DNA from: Chachezhania antarctica
GTDB taxonomy: Bacteria; Pseudomonadota; Alphaproteobacteria; Rhodobacterales; Rhodobacteraceae
Length of the DNA stretch: 64,000 nucleotides
Assembly (NCBI RefSeq): GCF_003646465.1
Contig: NZ_QZEX01000001.1
Coordinates: 644,236-708,235, forward strand
Direction: 5' to 3'
This document shows, in pieces, positions 37,878 through 46,400 of the stretch. Under the pieces are notes generated by a model. The model did not search any database, had not been told where the DNA came from, and saw only the letters and a list, made by a program, of their open reading frames with translations. A program made the translations under genes and the position numbers. Position 1 is the stretch's first letter. Every line of letters begins with the position of its first letter.

Positions 37878-38576
37878 ATGGCAGCATTCGAAGCGCGGGT
37901 GATTTCGGCCGAAGAGGCAGACGGGACGAAGGTGCCGGCGCATGAACTGGTCTATCGCAGGTTGCGGGCGCAGGTGCTGTTCGGAGAGATCGCGCCCGGT
38001 CAGGCGGTAACGATCCAGGGGCTGACCGCGTCCCTTGGCGCCGGCATGACGCCGGTGCGCGAGGCGATCCGCCGGGTGATCGCGGAAGGCGGGCTGAACT
38101 TTCAGGGCAACCGCCGCGTCAGCGTACCGGTCCTGAACCGCGCCTGTATCGAGGAGCTTGTCTTCCTGAGGGCGACGATCGAACCGGAACTGACCCGCCG
38201 CGCGGCAACACGCCTGGAGGCCGGGGATATCGACTGGCTGGAAGCCGTGGATGCCGAGATGGACGTGGCGATCGAGGCCGGGGACATCGCGACCTACCTG
38301 AAGCGCAATCACGCCTTTCACAGTGCCATCTACGAAGCCGCCGATGCGCCGATCATGGCCTCGACCGCCGACCGGCTTTGGCTGCGTTTCGGCCCATCCC
38401 TGCGAGTTGTCTGCGGACAATACGATGCCGCGCGCGAGCCCGATCTTCACAAGGACATGCTGGCCGCCTTCCGGTCGGGCGATGCCGCGGCCGCGGCGGC
38501 GGCAATGGAACGCGACGTGCGTCAGGGCATGGGGCAGATCCAGTCGGCCCTGATCGAGAACCTGTTCAGCCCCTGA
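37878..38576 (+). CDS. GntR-family (FCD) transcriptional regulator
   Basis: This is a 232-residue regulator. The N-terminal winged helix includes VYRRLRAQVLFGEIAPGQ and GAGMTPVREAIRRVIAEGG. The C-terminal all-helical FCD ligand domain follows, with metal-type histidines in NHAFHSAIYEAA. The ATG at 37878 follows GGGAGAAA; an ATG at 37797 would add 27 residues without a site. Flanked by potF and the aminotransferase, it probably senses a polyamine or its breakdown product. Confidence 0.92.
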   Translation: MAAFEARVISAEEADGTKVPAHELVYRRLRAQVLFGEIAPGQAVTIQGLTASLGAGMTPVREAIRRVIAEGGLNFQGNRRVSVPVLNRACIEELVFLRATIEPELTRRAATRLEAGDIDWLEAVDAEMDVAIEAGDIATYLKRNHAFHSAIYEAADAPIMASTADRLWLRFGPSLRVVCGQYDAAREPDLHKDMLAAFRSGDAAAAAAAMERDVRQGMGQIQSALIENLFSP

Positions 38577-38614
38577 AATTCTGGGCTGCCGACCCGGGCG
38601 CGGATTGACTGTGG

Positions 38615-38628
38615 AAAATTTGATCATA
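38615..38628 (-). promoter_or_regulatory. candidate GntR operator 2
   Basis: AAAATTTGATCATA, 80 bp before the class III aminotransferase start and 39 bp after gntR, matches operator 1 in reverse orientation at 12 of 14 positions. It could place the aminotransferase under the same regulator as potF. Confidence 0.45.
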
Positions 38629-38707
38629 TTGTAGGACGGCGCCGAAACGCGGCCATTTGCGCGTTTGTACCGGCTTTCCTGACAGTCGATTGATACGGAG
38701 ACGCGAT

Positions 38708-40105
38708 ATGTCCACGCTTGCGAACACCCATCCCACGGCCGAATTGCAGGCCCGCGATGCGGCCCATCACCTGCATCCCTTCACCGCCGGCGCCGCGCTG
38801 GCCAAGAAGGGCGCACGCGTGATCACAAGCGCCGAGGGCGTCTTCCTGACCGACAGCGACGGCGAGCGGATCCTGGACGGAATGGCGGGCTTGTGGTGCG
38901 TGAACATCGGCTATGGCCGCGGTGAGCTGGCCGACGTGGCCGCCCGCCAGATGCGCGAACTGCCTTACTACAACACCTTCTTCCAGACGACCCACGTGCC
39001 GGCCATCGAACTGGCCGAGAAACTGGCCGAACTGGCGCCGGGCGATCTGAACCACGTGATGTTTGCATCCGGCGGGTCGGAAGCGAACGACACCAACCTG
39101 CGGCTGGTCCGGACCTACTGGAAGTTCCTGGGCAAGCCCGAAAAGCAGATCGTGATCGCCCGCAAGAACGCCTACCACGGCTCGACCGTTGCAGCGACGG
39201 CGCTGGGCGGCATGGCCGGGATGCACGCGCAGGGCATTCCGTCCTTCGACGGGGTCCACCATATCGGCCAGCCCGACTGGTGGTCCGAAGGCGGTGACAT
39301 GACGCCCGAGGAATTCGGCCTGATGCGCGCGCGCGAACTGGAACAGGCGATTGCCGAGCTCGGCGAAGACGAGGTCGCGGCCTTCATCGCCGAACCGATC
39401 CAGGGTGCGGGCGGCGTGATCGTGCCCCCGGACAGCTACTGGCCCGAAATCCAGCGGATCTGCGATGCCCATGACATCCTGCTGATCGCGGACGAGGTGA
39501 TCTGCGGCTTTGGGCGCACCGGCAACTGGTTCGGCAGCGAGACCTTCCAGATCCGCCCCGACGTGATGACCATCGCCAAGGGCCTGAGCTCGGGCTACCA
39601 GCCCATCGGCGGCTCGATCGTCACCGACGCGGTGGCCGAGGTCATCGGCCGGGACGAGTTCAACCACGGCTACACTTATTCCGGCCACCCGGTCGCCGCG
39701 GCCGTCGCGCTGGAGAACCTGCGGATCCTTCAGGACGAAAACGTCGTGGGCCATGTCCAGAACACGGCCGCGCCGCACCTGGCCAAGGCCTGGGCCGGGC
39801 TGGCGGACCATCCGCTGGTGGGCGAGGCGAAGCTGGTGGGCCTGATGGGATCCATCGCGCTGACGCCCGACAAGGCCACGCGGGCCAAATTTGCGTCTGA
39901 TTCCGGTACGGTGGGCCTGATGTGCCGCGAACGGTGTTTCGCCAACAACCTGATCATGCGCCACGTGGGTGACAGGATGGTGATCTCGCCGCCGCTGGTG
40001 ATCTCACCGCTGGAAATCGACCTGCTGATCGCCCGGGCAAAGACCGCTCTGGACGAGACGCTGAGCGCGATCACGGCCGAAGGTCTGATGGTTCCCGCTA
40101 CGTAA
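38708..40105 (+). CDS. class III aminotransferase (putrescine/polyamine-pyruvate type)
   Basis: This is a 465-residue PLP enzyme. The cofactor lysine is in MTIAKGLSSGYQPIGG and the preceding aspartate in LLIADEVICGFGRTG. HPFTAGAALAKKGARVI at the N-terminus and PYYNTFFQTTHVPAIELAEKL are typical of the SpuC-like group that uses putrescine or similar amines with pyruvate. Its place beside the pot genes and GntR supports this. The ATG at 38708 is used. Beta-alanine or taurine-type donors are possible alternatives. Confidence 0.9.
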   Translation: MSTLANTHPTAELQARDAAHHLHPFTAGAALAKKGARVITSAEGVFLTDSDGERILDGMAGLWCVNIGYGRGELADVAARQMRELPYYNTFFQTTHVPAIELAEKLAELAPGDLNHVMFASGGSEANDTNLRLVRTYWKFLGKPEKQIVIARKNAYHGSTVAATALGGMAGMHAQGIPSFDGVHHIGQPDWWSEGGDMTPEEFGLMRARELEQAIAELGEDEVAAFIAEPIQGAGGVIVPPDSYWPEIQRICDAHDILLIADEVICGFGRTGNWFGSETFQIRPDVMTIAKGLSSGYQPIGGSIVTDAVAEVIGRDEFNHGYTYSGHPVAAAVALENLRILQDENVVGHVQNTAAPHLAKAWAGLADHPLVGEAKLVGLMGSIALTPDKATRAKFASDSGTVGLMCRERCFANNLIMRHVGDRMVISPPLVISPLEIDLLIARAKTALDETLSAITAEGLMVPAT

Positions 40106-40129
40106 CCTGCTCGAATCCTGACAAATTGT

Positions 40130-40162
40130 CGCCGCGCCACCCTGGCGCGGCGTTCGTGTTTT
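40130..40162 (+). terminator. intrinsic terminator after the aminotransferase
   Basis: CGCCGCGCCA (40130-40139) pairs with TGGCGCGGCG (40143-40152) across a CCC loop, a perfect 10-bp stem. GTTTTG follows a few bases later. It lies 25 bp after the stop codon. Confidence 0.75.
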
Positions 40163-40251
40163 GCCCACCCATTGGGCACTAAACGCGGTCTATTGTGCGC
40201 CCTGACTGTATTTCCCCTGGTAAACCGGACAAAGGACCGCGTTCTCGGTCT

Positions 40252-40295
40252 AAGTTTCGGTGGCTGTTGAAACTTGGGTCAACACTGTGCTTGAC
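40252..40295 (+). promoter_or_regulatory. inverted repeats upstream of the second ABC operon
   Basis: AAGTTTC (40252-40258) and GAAACTT (40269-40275) form one inverted repeat; GTCAA (40278-40282) and TTGAC (40291-40295) form another. They lie 55-97 bp before the ATPase start. They could be an operator or part of the promoter; no matching -10 is obvious. Confidence 0.35.
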
Positions 40296-40348
40296 TGTCT
40301 CCAAGCTGCATCCGGTCGAGATGCGGGGGAAACAACGGGGAGTGTGCT

Positions 40349-41449
40349 GTGCTAGACACTGCAACCGGCGATGCGTTCGTCGAGTTCGATCGCGTTCAGA
40401 AAAGCTATGACGGCGAAACACTTGTCGTCAAAGACCTGAACCTCGCCCTGCCGAAAGGCGAATTCCTGACGATGCTGGGGCCGTCGGGATCCGGAAAGAC
40501 CACCTGCCTGATGATGCTGGCAGGGTTCGAAACGGCCACATACGGCGATATCCGGCTGGGTGGCGTTTCGATCAACAACATCCCCCCGCACAAGCGCGGC
40601 ATCGGCATGGTCTTCCAGAACTACGCCCTGTTTCCGCACATGACCGTGGCTGAAAACCTCGCCTTCCCGCTGGAAGTCCGCAAGATGGGCAAGTCCGAGC
40701 GCGAGCAGAAGGTGAAGCGCGCGCTGGACATGGTGCAGATGGGCGATTTCGGCGGCCGCCGCCCGGCGCAGCTTTCGGGCGGGCAGCAGCAGCGGATCGC
40801 GCTGGCGCGCGCGCTGGTGTTCGAGGCCGAACTGGTGCTGATGGATGAACCGCTGGGCGCTCTCGACAAGCAACTGCGCGAACACATGCAGTTCGAAATC
40901 AAGCGAATCGCCGACAACCTGGGCATCACCGTGGTCTACGTGACCCATGACCAGACCGAGGCGCTGACGATGTCGGACCGTGTCGCCGTGTTCAACGATG
41001 GCAAGATCCAGCAGTTGGCGCCGCCCGATGTCCTGTACGAGGCGCCGGAAAACAGCTTCGTCGCGCAGTTCATCGGCGAGAACAACACGATGGAAGGCGT
41101 CGTGACCGAGATCAAGGGCGACAGCTGCCTTGTCCAACTGGACGGTGGCGCGCTGATCGACGCCAAGCCGGTGAACGTCACCAAGGCGGGGGAACGGACA
41201 CAGGTTTCGATCCGGCCCGAACGGGTCGAATTCAATGCCGAGCGCCTGTCGCCCGATGCGCACCTGCTGGACGCCGAGGTCAAGGAATTCATCTACATGG
41301 GCGACATCTTCCGCACGCGGCTGAGCGTGGCGGGAAATGACGACTTCATCATCAAGAGCAGAAACGCCCCCGACCAGGAGCGTTTGAAGCCCGGCCAGAA
41401 GATCAAGATCGGCTGGCTGGCCGAGGATTGCCGCGCGCTCGATGCATGA
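40349..41449 (+). CDS. polyamine-type ABC transporter ATP-binding protein
   Basis: This is a 366-residue ABC ATPase of the PotA group. Walker A is GPSGSGKTT, the signature LSGGQQQRIALARAL, and Walker B LVLMDEPLGALD, followed by VTHDQTEAL. The C-terminal TOBE region is present. The start is GTG at 40349. It is the first gene of the second transport operon (ATPase, binding protein, DUF1330, two permeases). Confidence 0.92.
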   Translation: MLDTATGDAFVEFDRVQKSYDGETLVVKDLNLALPKGEFLTMLGPSGSGKTTCLMMLAGFETATYGDIRLGGVSINNIPPHKRGIGMVFQNYALFPHMTVAENLAFPLEVRKMGKSEREQKVKRALDMVQMGDFGGRRPAQLSGGQQQRIALARALVFEAELVLMDEPLGALDKQLREHMQFEIKRIADNLGITVVYVTHDQTEALTMSDRVAVFNDGKIQQLAPPDVLYEAPENSFVAQFIGENNTMEGVVTEIKGDSCLVQLDGGALIDAKPVNVTKAGERTQVSIRPERVEFNAERLSPDAHLLDAEVKEFIYMGDIFRTRLSVAGNDDFIIKSRNAPDQERLKPGQKIKIGWLAEDCRALDA

Positions 41450-41545
41450 CATCGACGCCGGCCGGCGCCGGTAAGGAACGGCGCTGCAACGGGTCCCGCA
41501 AAGACGGCGGCCCTAACACCCGAAGAAAAATCAGAGGAGTGTAAT

Positions 41546-42658
41546 ATGACATTCAAGAAAATCGGCGCACTGGCTGCGTGTACGGCGCTTGTCGCGCCTG
41601 CGGCTTTCGCGCAGGACATGGCAGACGACATGACGCTCGTCAGCTGGGGCGGCGCGTACCAGGATTCGCAGAAGAAAGCCTATGCGGACCCTTACGCGGC
41701 CAACAACAGCGACGTGACCATCGTCTGGGACGAAAGCTCGGCAGAAGCGGTCGCAAAGCTGCGCGCGCAGAACGAAGCCGGCAACATCACCTGGGATCTC
41801 GTCGACGTCGTGGCGGCTGACGCCATCCGTCTGTGCGACGAAGGCCTGGCGATGGAAATCGACCCGGACGAAGACCTGGCGGAAGCGCCGGATGGGACCT
41901 CGGCCGAAGACGATTTCGGCGACCTGTTGGTCAGCGACTGCTTCATCCCGCAGATCGTCTATTCGACCACCTTCGGCTACCGCACCGACATGGTGCCGGA
42001 AGGCGTCGAGCCGCCGAGCGACATCTGCGACGTGTTCGACCTGGAAACCTATCCGGGCAAGCGCGCGCTGGAAAAGCGCCCCATCAACAACATGGAATGG
42101 GCGCTGCTGTGTGACGGCGTGGCCAAGGACGAAATCTACGACGTTCTGGAAACCCCGGAAGGTCAGGAGCAGGCTCTCGCCAAGCTCGACACGATCAAGG
42201 ACGACGTGATCTGGTGGTCGGCCGGCGCCGACACGCCCCAGCTGCTGGCGGATGGCGAAGTCTTCCTGGGCTCGACCTACAACGGTCGTCTGTTCTCGGC
42301 GATCGAGGAGCAGGACCAGCCGATCGGCATGATGTGGGACGCGCAGGTCTTCGACCTTGACGGCTGGATCATCCCCGCCGGTCTGCCGGAAGATCGCCTG
42401 GCACGTGTGAAGGATTTCGTCATGTACGCGACCGACACGCAGCGTCTGGCGGACCAGGCCGCGTACATCTCGTACGGCCCGGCACGCAAGTCGTCGGCGC
42501 CGCTCGTCGGCAAGCATGCCGAACTGGGCATCGAGATGGGTCCGCACATGCCGACCGCTCCGGAGAATGCCGAAAACATCTTCGTCTACAACTATGATTT
42601 CTGGGCCGATTATCGCGACGATATCGACCAGAAGTTCCAGGCGTGGCTGGCGAAGTAA
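41546..42658 (+). CDS. periplasmic solute-binding protein, PotD/PotF family
   Basis: This is a 370-residue exported protein with a signal peptide ending near AAFAQ. TLVSWGGAYQDSQKKAYADPY is the usual start of this group. Two cysteines (LCDEG..., SDICDVF, LLCDGV, SDCF give four in all) suggest disulfides. It is less like PotF than the first system and may bind another amine or amino acid derivative. SD GAGGAG precedes the ATG. A strong hairpin follows. Confidence 0.9.
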   Translation: MTFKKIGALAACTALVAPAAFAQDMADDMTLVSWGGAYQDSQKKAYADPYAANNSDVTIVWDESSAEAVAKLRAQNEAGNITWDLVDVVAADAIRLCDEGLAMEIDPDEDLAEAPDGTSAEDDFGDLLVSDCFIPQIVYSTTFGYRTDMVPEGVEPPSDICDVFDLETYPGKRALEKRPINNMEWALLCDGVAKDEIYDVLETPEGQEQALAKLDTIKDDVIWWSAGADTPQLLADGEVFLGSTYNGRLFSAIEEQDQPIGMMWDAQVFDLDGWIIPAGLPEDRLARVKDFVMYATDTQRLADQAAYISYGPARKSSAPLVGKHAELGIEMGPHMPTAPENAENIFVYNYDFWADYRDDIDQKFQAWLAK

Positions 42659-42667
42659 TCCAACGGA

Positions 42668-42693
42668 GCGAGGCGGGCCACGGCCCGCCTCGC
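42668..42693 (+). terminator. 12-bp hairpin after the second binding-protein gene
   Basis: GCGAGGCGGGCC (42668-42679) pairs perfectly with GGCCCGCCTCGC (42682-42693) around a two-base centre. No T-run follows, so partial termination or mRNA protection is more likely than a full stop before DUF1330 and the permeases. Confidence 0.6.
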
Positions 42694-42715
42694 ACACCAT
42701 TCCGGGACAGGGCTT

Positions 42716-43009
42716 ATGCCAAAGGGCTATATTATCGGGCACATCACGGTGAAAGACCCTGAGGCCTACAAGGAATATGTCGAAAAGGACACGCCGATCC
42801 TGAAAGGCTTCGGAGCCAGGTTCCTGGTTCGTGGAGGCCCGTCCGAGACGCCCGAAGGGGCGACCCAGGACCGGCACGTCGTCATAGAATTTGACAGCTA
42901 CGAGGCCGCGACAACGGCCTACAACGACCCGGATTACCAGGCGGTTGCCGAGATCCGGCGCGCTTCGGCAGAGAGCACGATCATTCTCGTCGAAGGACAT
43001 GAAGAATAA
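42716..43009 (+). CDS. DUF1330 domain protein
   Basis: This is a 97-residue dimeric ferredoxin-like alpha/beta protein of the DUF1330 family (GYIIGHITVKDPEAYKEYV, VIEFDSYEAATTAYNDPDYQ). It has no signal peptide, so it is cytosolic. Members have no settled function. Inside an ABC operon it may bind or modify the imported compound, which is inference only. Confidence 0.92.
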   Translation: MPKGYIIGHITVKDPEAYKEYVEKDTPILKGFGARFLVRGGPSETPEGATQDRHVVIEFDSYEAATTAYNDPDYQAVAEIRRASAESTIILVEGHEE

Positions 43010-43044
43010 CGGCCAAAGAGCCGACACAAGAAGACGGGGACACC

Positions 43045-44805
43045 ATGGCAGACGCAACAGCCGATCAGGCCGAGACGCAATCGGGGCCCATGCTGGCCGC
43101 CGACGGCACGCCACTGAAGCGATCTCTGGCACGCTCGCTTCGCATGCAACGGATCAGGGCGCTGATGCTGGTGGCGCCACTGCTGATCTTCGTGCTGCTG
43201 ACCTTCCTGTCGCCGATCTTCGACATGCTGTTTCGGGCCGTGGAAAACCGTATCGTGGGCGACACGCTGCCCCGCACCGTCGAAGTCCTGAAAGACTGGG
43301 ATCCGGAGACAAGCGACGTGCCGCCCGAGGCGGCCTTCCAGGCGTTGTATTACGACCTGTTCCTGGCGGCCGAGGCAAAGAAGCACACGCGGCTTGGCAC
43401 GCGTCTGAACTATGAAGACCCGGGGATTTCGTCGCTGTTCCGGTCGTCGGGCCGCAGCCTGGACGACCTGGGCGAAGATCATATCGAGGCGATCGAGGAC
43501 ACGGCCAAGCAGGACTGGCGCGAAGGCGCGTTCTGGTACGCGCTGCTGGGCGGCGATGCCGGCGAACCTGTTGTCGAAAGCGCCCGGTCGCAGTTCGTGG
43601 CGCTGGAAGGCGAAACGCCGCGGGGGCCCGTGGGTGTGGTCTGGTGCGGTCTGCGCAATGTCGTTGGCGCTCCGTGCCCACCGTCGCTGAGCCGCATGCC
43701 GCTGAATTTCGGTCTGTCGAACGATGCGATGGCGATGCTGCCGACCACGTCGCTGCAATACGCGGCCTTCGGTGTGTTCACCGTGCTGGAAGACGGTGAA
43801 GCGCTTCAGGAAGAAGATCCGTGGGAAGCCGTCTACGTTGCAATGGCGCAGGACCTGGCCGCGCCGGATGCTGCCGCCAAGGTGGCCGCCTATACTGGCC
43901 CCGGTGCCGCGGAACTGCAGGCCGCGCAGCAGGCCATCGCCGCGCTGCCGCCGATTTCCTTCCGCGACGGCTTTGCCGAGATCGACGAGGATTGGCTGGA
44001 TCCGACGGTCTGGCGGTCGATCAAGGCCTATTCACCGAAATACACGCCGGGTTATTTCCTGAATGCCGTCGACCTTGAAATGGGTCCTGACGGTGTCCAG
44101 GCGCGGCCCGAAAGCCAGCAGATCTACGTGATGCTGTTCAAGCGGACGCTGATCATGTCGATGGCGATCACGATCTCCTGCATCATGCTGGGCTACCCGG
44201 TGGCGTGGCTTCTGTCGAACCTGCCTGACCGCAAGGCCAACATGCTGATGATCCTCGTGCTGCTGCCGTTCTGGACATCGCTTCTGGTGCGGACATCGGC
44301 CTGGAAGGTGATGCTGCAGCAGCAGGGGGTGATCAACGACACGCTTGTCTGGCTGGGCATCGTCAGCGACACGAACCGGCTGGTCATGATCAACAACCAG
44401 TTCGGGACGATCGTGGCGATGACGCATATCCTGCTGCCGTTCATGATCCTGCCGCTCTATTCCGTGATGAAGGGCATTCCGCCCAGCTACCTGCGGGCGG
44501 CGAAATCGCTGGGGGCGAACAACTGGACAGCCTTCTGGCGGGTCTACTTCCCGCAATCGGTGCCGGGCATCGGGGCGGGGTCAATCCTCGTCTTCATCCT
44601 CGCCATCGGCTACTACATCACGCCGGAACTGGTTGGTGGGACCACCGGGACATTCATTTCCAACCGGATCGCCTATCACATCTCGTCTTCGCTCAACTGG
44701 GGGCTCGCCGCCGCACTGGGGTCCATCCTGCTGGTCGCGGTGCTGGTGCTCTACTGGGCCTATGACCGGATCGTCGGCATCGACAACGTGAAGCTGGGGG
44801 GCTGA
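43045..44805 (+). CDS. oversized ABC permease, PotB-like, with a periplasmic insert
   Basis: This is a 586-residue permease, about twice the usual 285. After the first membrane helix (about 34-54) comes a hydrophilic insert of about 300 residues (about 60-365), which should face the periplasm. The remaining five helices are standard, with the EAA-type loop YLRAAKSLGANNWTAFWRVYFP. The insert has two cysteines in VWCGLRNVVGAPC and no recognised domain. It pairs with the second permease 4 bp downstream. Confidence 0.9.
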   Translation: MADATADQAETQSGPMLAADGTPLKRSLARSLRMQRIRALMLVAPLLIFVLLTFLSPIFDMLFRAVENRIVGDTLPRTVEVLKDWDPETSDVPPEAAFQALYYDLFLAAEAKKHTRLGTRLNYEDPGISSLFRSSGRSLDDLGEDHIEAIEDTAKQDWREGAFWYALLGGDAGEPVVESARSQFVALEGETPRGPVGVVWCGLRNVVGAPCPPSLSRMPLNFGLSNDAMAMLPTTSLQYAAFGVFTVLEDGEALQEEDPWEAVYVAMAQDLAAPDAAAKVAAYTGPGAAELQAAQQAIAALPPISFRDGFAEIDEDWLDPTVWRSIKAYSPKYTPGYFLNAVDLEMGPDGVQARPESQQIYVMLFKRTLIMSMAITISCIMLGYPVAWLLSNLPDRKANMLMILVLLPFWTSLLVRTSAWKVMLQQQGVINDTLVWLGIVSDTNRLVMINNQFGTIVAMTHILLPFMILPLYSVMKGIPPSYLRAAKSLGANNWTAFWRVYFPQSVPGIGAGSILVFILAIGYYITPELVGGTTGTFISNRIAYHISSSLNWGLAAALGSILLVAVLVLYWAYDRIVGIDNVKLGG

Positions 44806-44809
44806 GGAC

Positions 44810-46009
44810 ATGGCTACGATCTACTCAGAGCAGTTCCGCCCGCCGTCCCGCTTCGTCATCATCGTGCTGGCCATCTTCGGCGCCGGCGCCGGCCTTCTGG
44901 TCGGCACCGCGCAAGGCAGCGGGATCCTTGGCATCATCGGTGGCGCGATCCTGATCGCCGCCCTTGGCTTCGTCGTCACCCAGCTGGTCGAAGGCACGGA
45001 CAACTCCGGCGGCGAACGCGCAGTTCGCTGGGCCTTGCCCTTCGTGCTGGCCGTGGGCGGCTTCCTGTTCGGGGGCGCTGCGGGCGCCATCGTCGGTGCG
45101 CTGATGGGCTGGTTCTTCGGCTGGATCTCGTTCTGGATCGCGCGGGGGCGGTATCGCCGGGGGCTGGCGCCCTACCTGACGTCGAAACAGGTGCTGTGGT
45201 TCTACACCTTCCGGGTCATCTGCTGGTCGATCCTGATCTTCCTGATCACGCCGATCCTTGTGGTCATGCCGCTGTCGTTCAACGCGGAAGATTTCTTTAC
45301 CTTCACGCCCGAAATGCTGGCGCTGAGCCCCGAGGGTTATTCGCTGAAGCACTACAAGGACTTCTTCTACAACCCGGACTGGCAGCAGGCCCTGCGTAAT
45401 TCGCTTTCCATCGCGCCGGCGGCGACGATCCTGGCGGTGGGCTTCGGCACCTTGGCGGCCATCGGTCTCAGTCAGCCGCATGTGCCATTCCGCCGGACGA
45501 TCATGGCGATCCTGATTTCGCCCATGATCGTGCCGCTGATCATCTCGGCCGCCGGGATGTATTTCTTCTATTCCCGGATCGGGTTGCAGGGGACCTATCT
45601 GGGCGTCGTGCTGGCCCATGCGGCGCTGGGTATTCCCTTTGTGATCATCACGGTGACCGCCACGCTGGTGGGCTTTGACACCTCCCTGACGCGGGCGGCC
45701 GCGAACATGGGAGCCAACCCGGTGACGACGTTCTTCCGGGTGCAGATGCCGCTGATCCTGCCGGGCGTGATCTCGGGTGGGCTTTTCGCCTTCATCACGT
45801 CGTTCGACGAGGTCGTGGTGGTGCTGTTCGTGGGCTCGGCCAGCCAGAAGACGCTGCCGTGGCAGATGTTCATCGGCCTGCGCGAACAGATCAGCCCGAC
45901 GATCCTGGCCGTTGCCACGGTGCTTGTCGCGATCTCGATCTGCCTTCTGACCGTCGTCGAGCTTCTGCGCCGCCGGTCCGAACGGCTGCGCGGCATGTCG
46001 CCCAGCTGA
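44810..46009 (+). CDS. ABC permease, PotC-like, with extra N-terminal membrane region
   Basis: This is a 399-residue permease. Residues of about 120-395 are a standard six-helix PotC-type permease with the EAA loop LTRAAANMGANPVTTFFRVQMP. The first 110 residues add up to four glycine/alanine-rich membrane segments (for example GLLVGTAQGSGILGIIGG, LFGGAAGAIVGALMG) not found in ordinary PotC. It ends the operon and is followed by a strong terminator. Confidence 0.9.
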   Translation: MATIYSEQFRPPSRFVIIVLAIFGAGAGLLVGTAQGSGILGIIGGAILIAALGFVVTQLVEGTDNSGGERAVRWALPFVLAVGGFLFGGAAGAIVGALMGWFFGWISFWIARGRYRRGLAPYLTSKQVLWFYTFRVICWSILIFLITPILVVMPLSFNAEDFFTFTPEMLALSPEGYSLKHYKDFFYNPDWQQALRNSLSIAPAATILAVGFGTLAAIGLSQPHVPFRRTIMAILISPMIVPLIISAAGMYFFYSRIGLQGTYLGVVLAHAALGIPFVIITVTATLVGFDTSLTRAAANMGANPVTTFFRVQMPLILPGVISGGLFAFITSFDEVVVVLFVGSASQKTLPWQMFIGLREQISPTILAVATVLVAISICLLTVVELLRRRSERLRGMSPS

Positions 46010-46031
46010 GGCTGCGCCACTTCAAACAGAC

Positions 46032-46064
46032 AAGGGCCCGGTGACAGCATCACCGGGCCCTTTT
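46032..46064 (+). terminator. intrinsic terminator after the second ABC operon
   Basis: GGGCCCGGTGA (46034-46044) pairs perfectly with TCACCGGGCCC (46050-46060) and TTTT follows at once; the A pair on the 5' side extends the stem. It lies 24 bp after the permease stop codon. It is the clearest terminator in the window. Confidence 0.9.
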
Positions 46065-46173
46065 CCTGTCTGCGCGGCAACATGTCTGGGCATGCCTGAA
46101 AGCCCCTATGAGTCCTGCGATAACAAAACCGTGGGTTGCCCGTAGGGAAAGCATCATACCCATGATGACCTGC

Positions 46174-46201
46174 TTGACAGCACGCGGCTTTCCTCAATAG
46201 C
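46174..46201 (+). promoter_or_regulatory. candidate promoter of the TRAP operon
   Basis: A consensus -35 TTGACA (46174-46179) is followed 16 bp later by AATAGC (46196-46201), a weak -10. The first palindrome begins at the -10, so a repressor bound there would block transcription. Confidence 0.4.
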
Positions 46202-46233
46202 CTGACGCGCGTCAGGGTTCATGACATATGTCA
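46201..46233. promoter_or_regulatory. two TGAC-N4-GTCA palindromes (candidate tandem operator)
   Basis: CCTGACGCGCGTCAGG (46201-46216) is a perfect 16-bp palindrome and TGACATATGTCA (46222-46233) a perfect 12-bp palindrome. Both have TGAC-N4-GTCA, with centres 19 bp apart, about two helical turns. No regulator gene lies beside the TRAP genes. Confidence 0.55.
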
Positions 46234-46400
46234 GGAATCCGGACCGCCGGGGAGGGCGACAGGGGGAGTTTTCGCAACTGATCCGATGCCTTTGCCGGTC
46301 GAACCGTAACGTGGACCAATTTATCTGCGTGAGCCGATCCGGAGGACAGCGTTGGCCAAGCCGCCACCGCCGGGGATCGTTCGCGCCCAGGGAGGACTTC

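Larger units (their letters stand above)
46010..46400. other. 391-bp intergenic region before the TRAP operon
   Basis: It holds the permease terminator (46032-46064), an inverted repeat CATCAT-ACCC-ATGATG (46152-46167), a candidate promoter (46174-46201) and two TGAC-N4-GTCA palindromes (46201-46233), listed separately. The last 165 bp before the start codon appear to be an untranslated leader; I see no gene there. Confidence 0.5.

Noticed and set aside
46221-46400. N-terminal extension of the TAXI binding protein
   Set aside because: It would place 60 charged residues before the signal peptide; the ATG at 46401 has GGGAGGA directly upstream.
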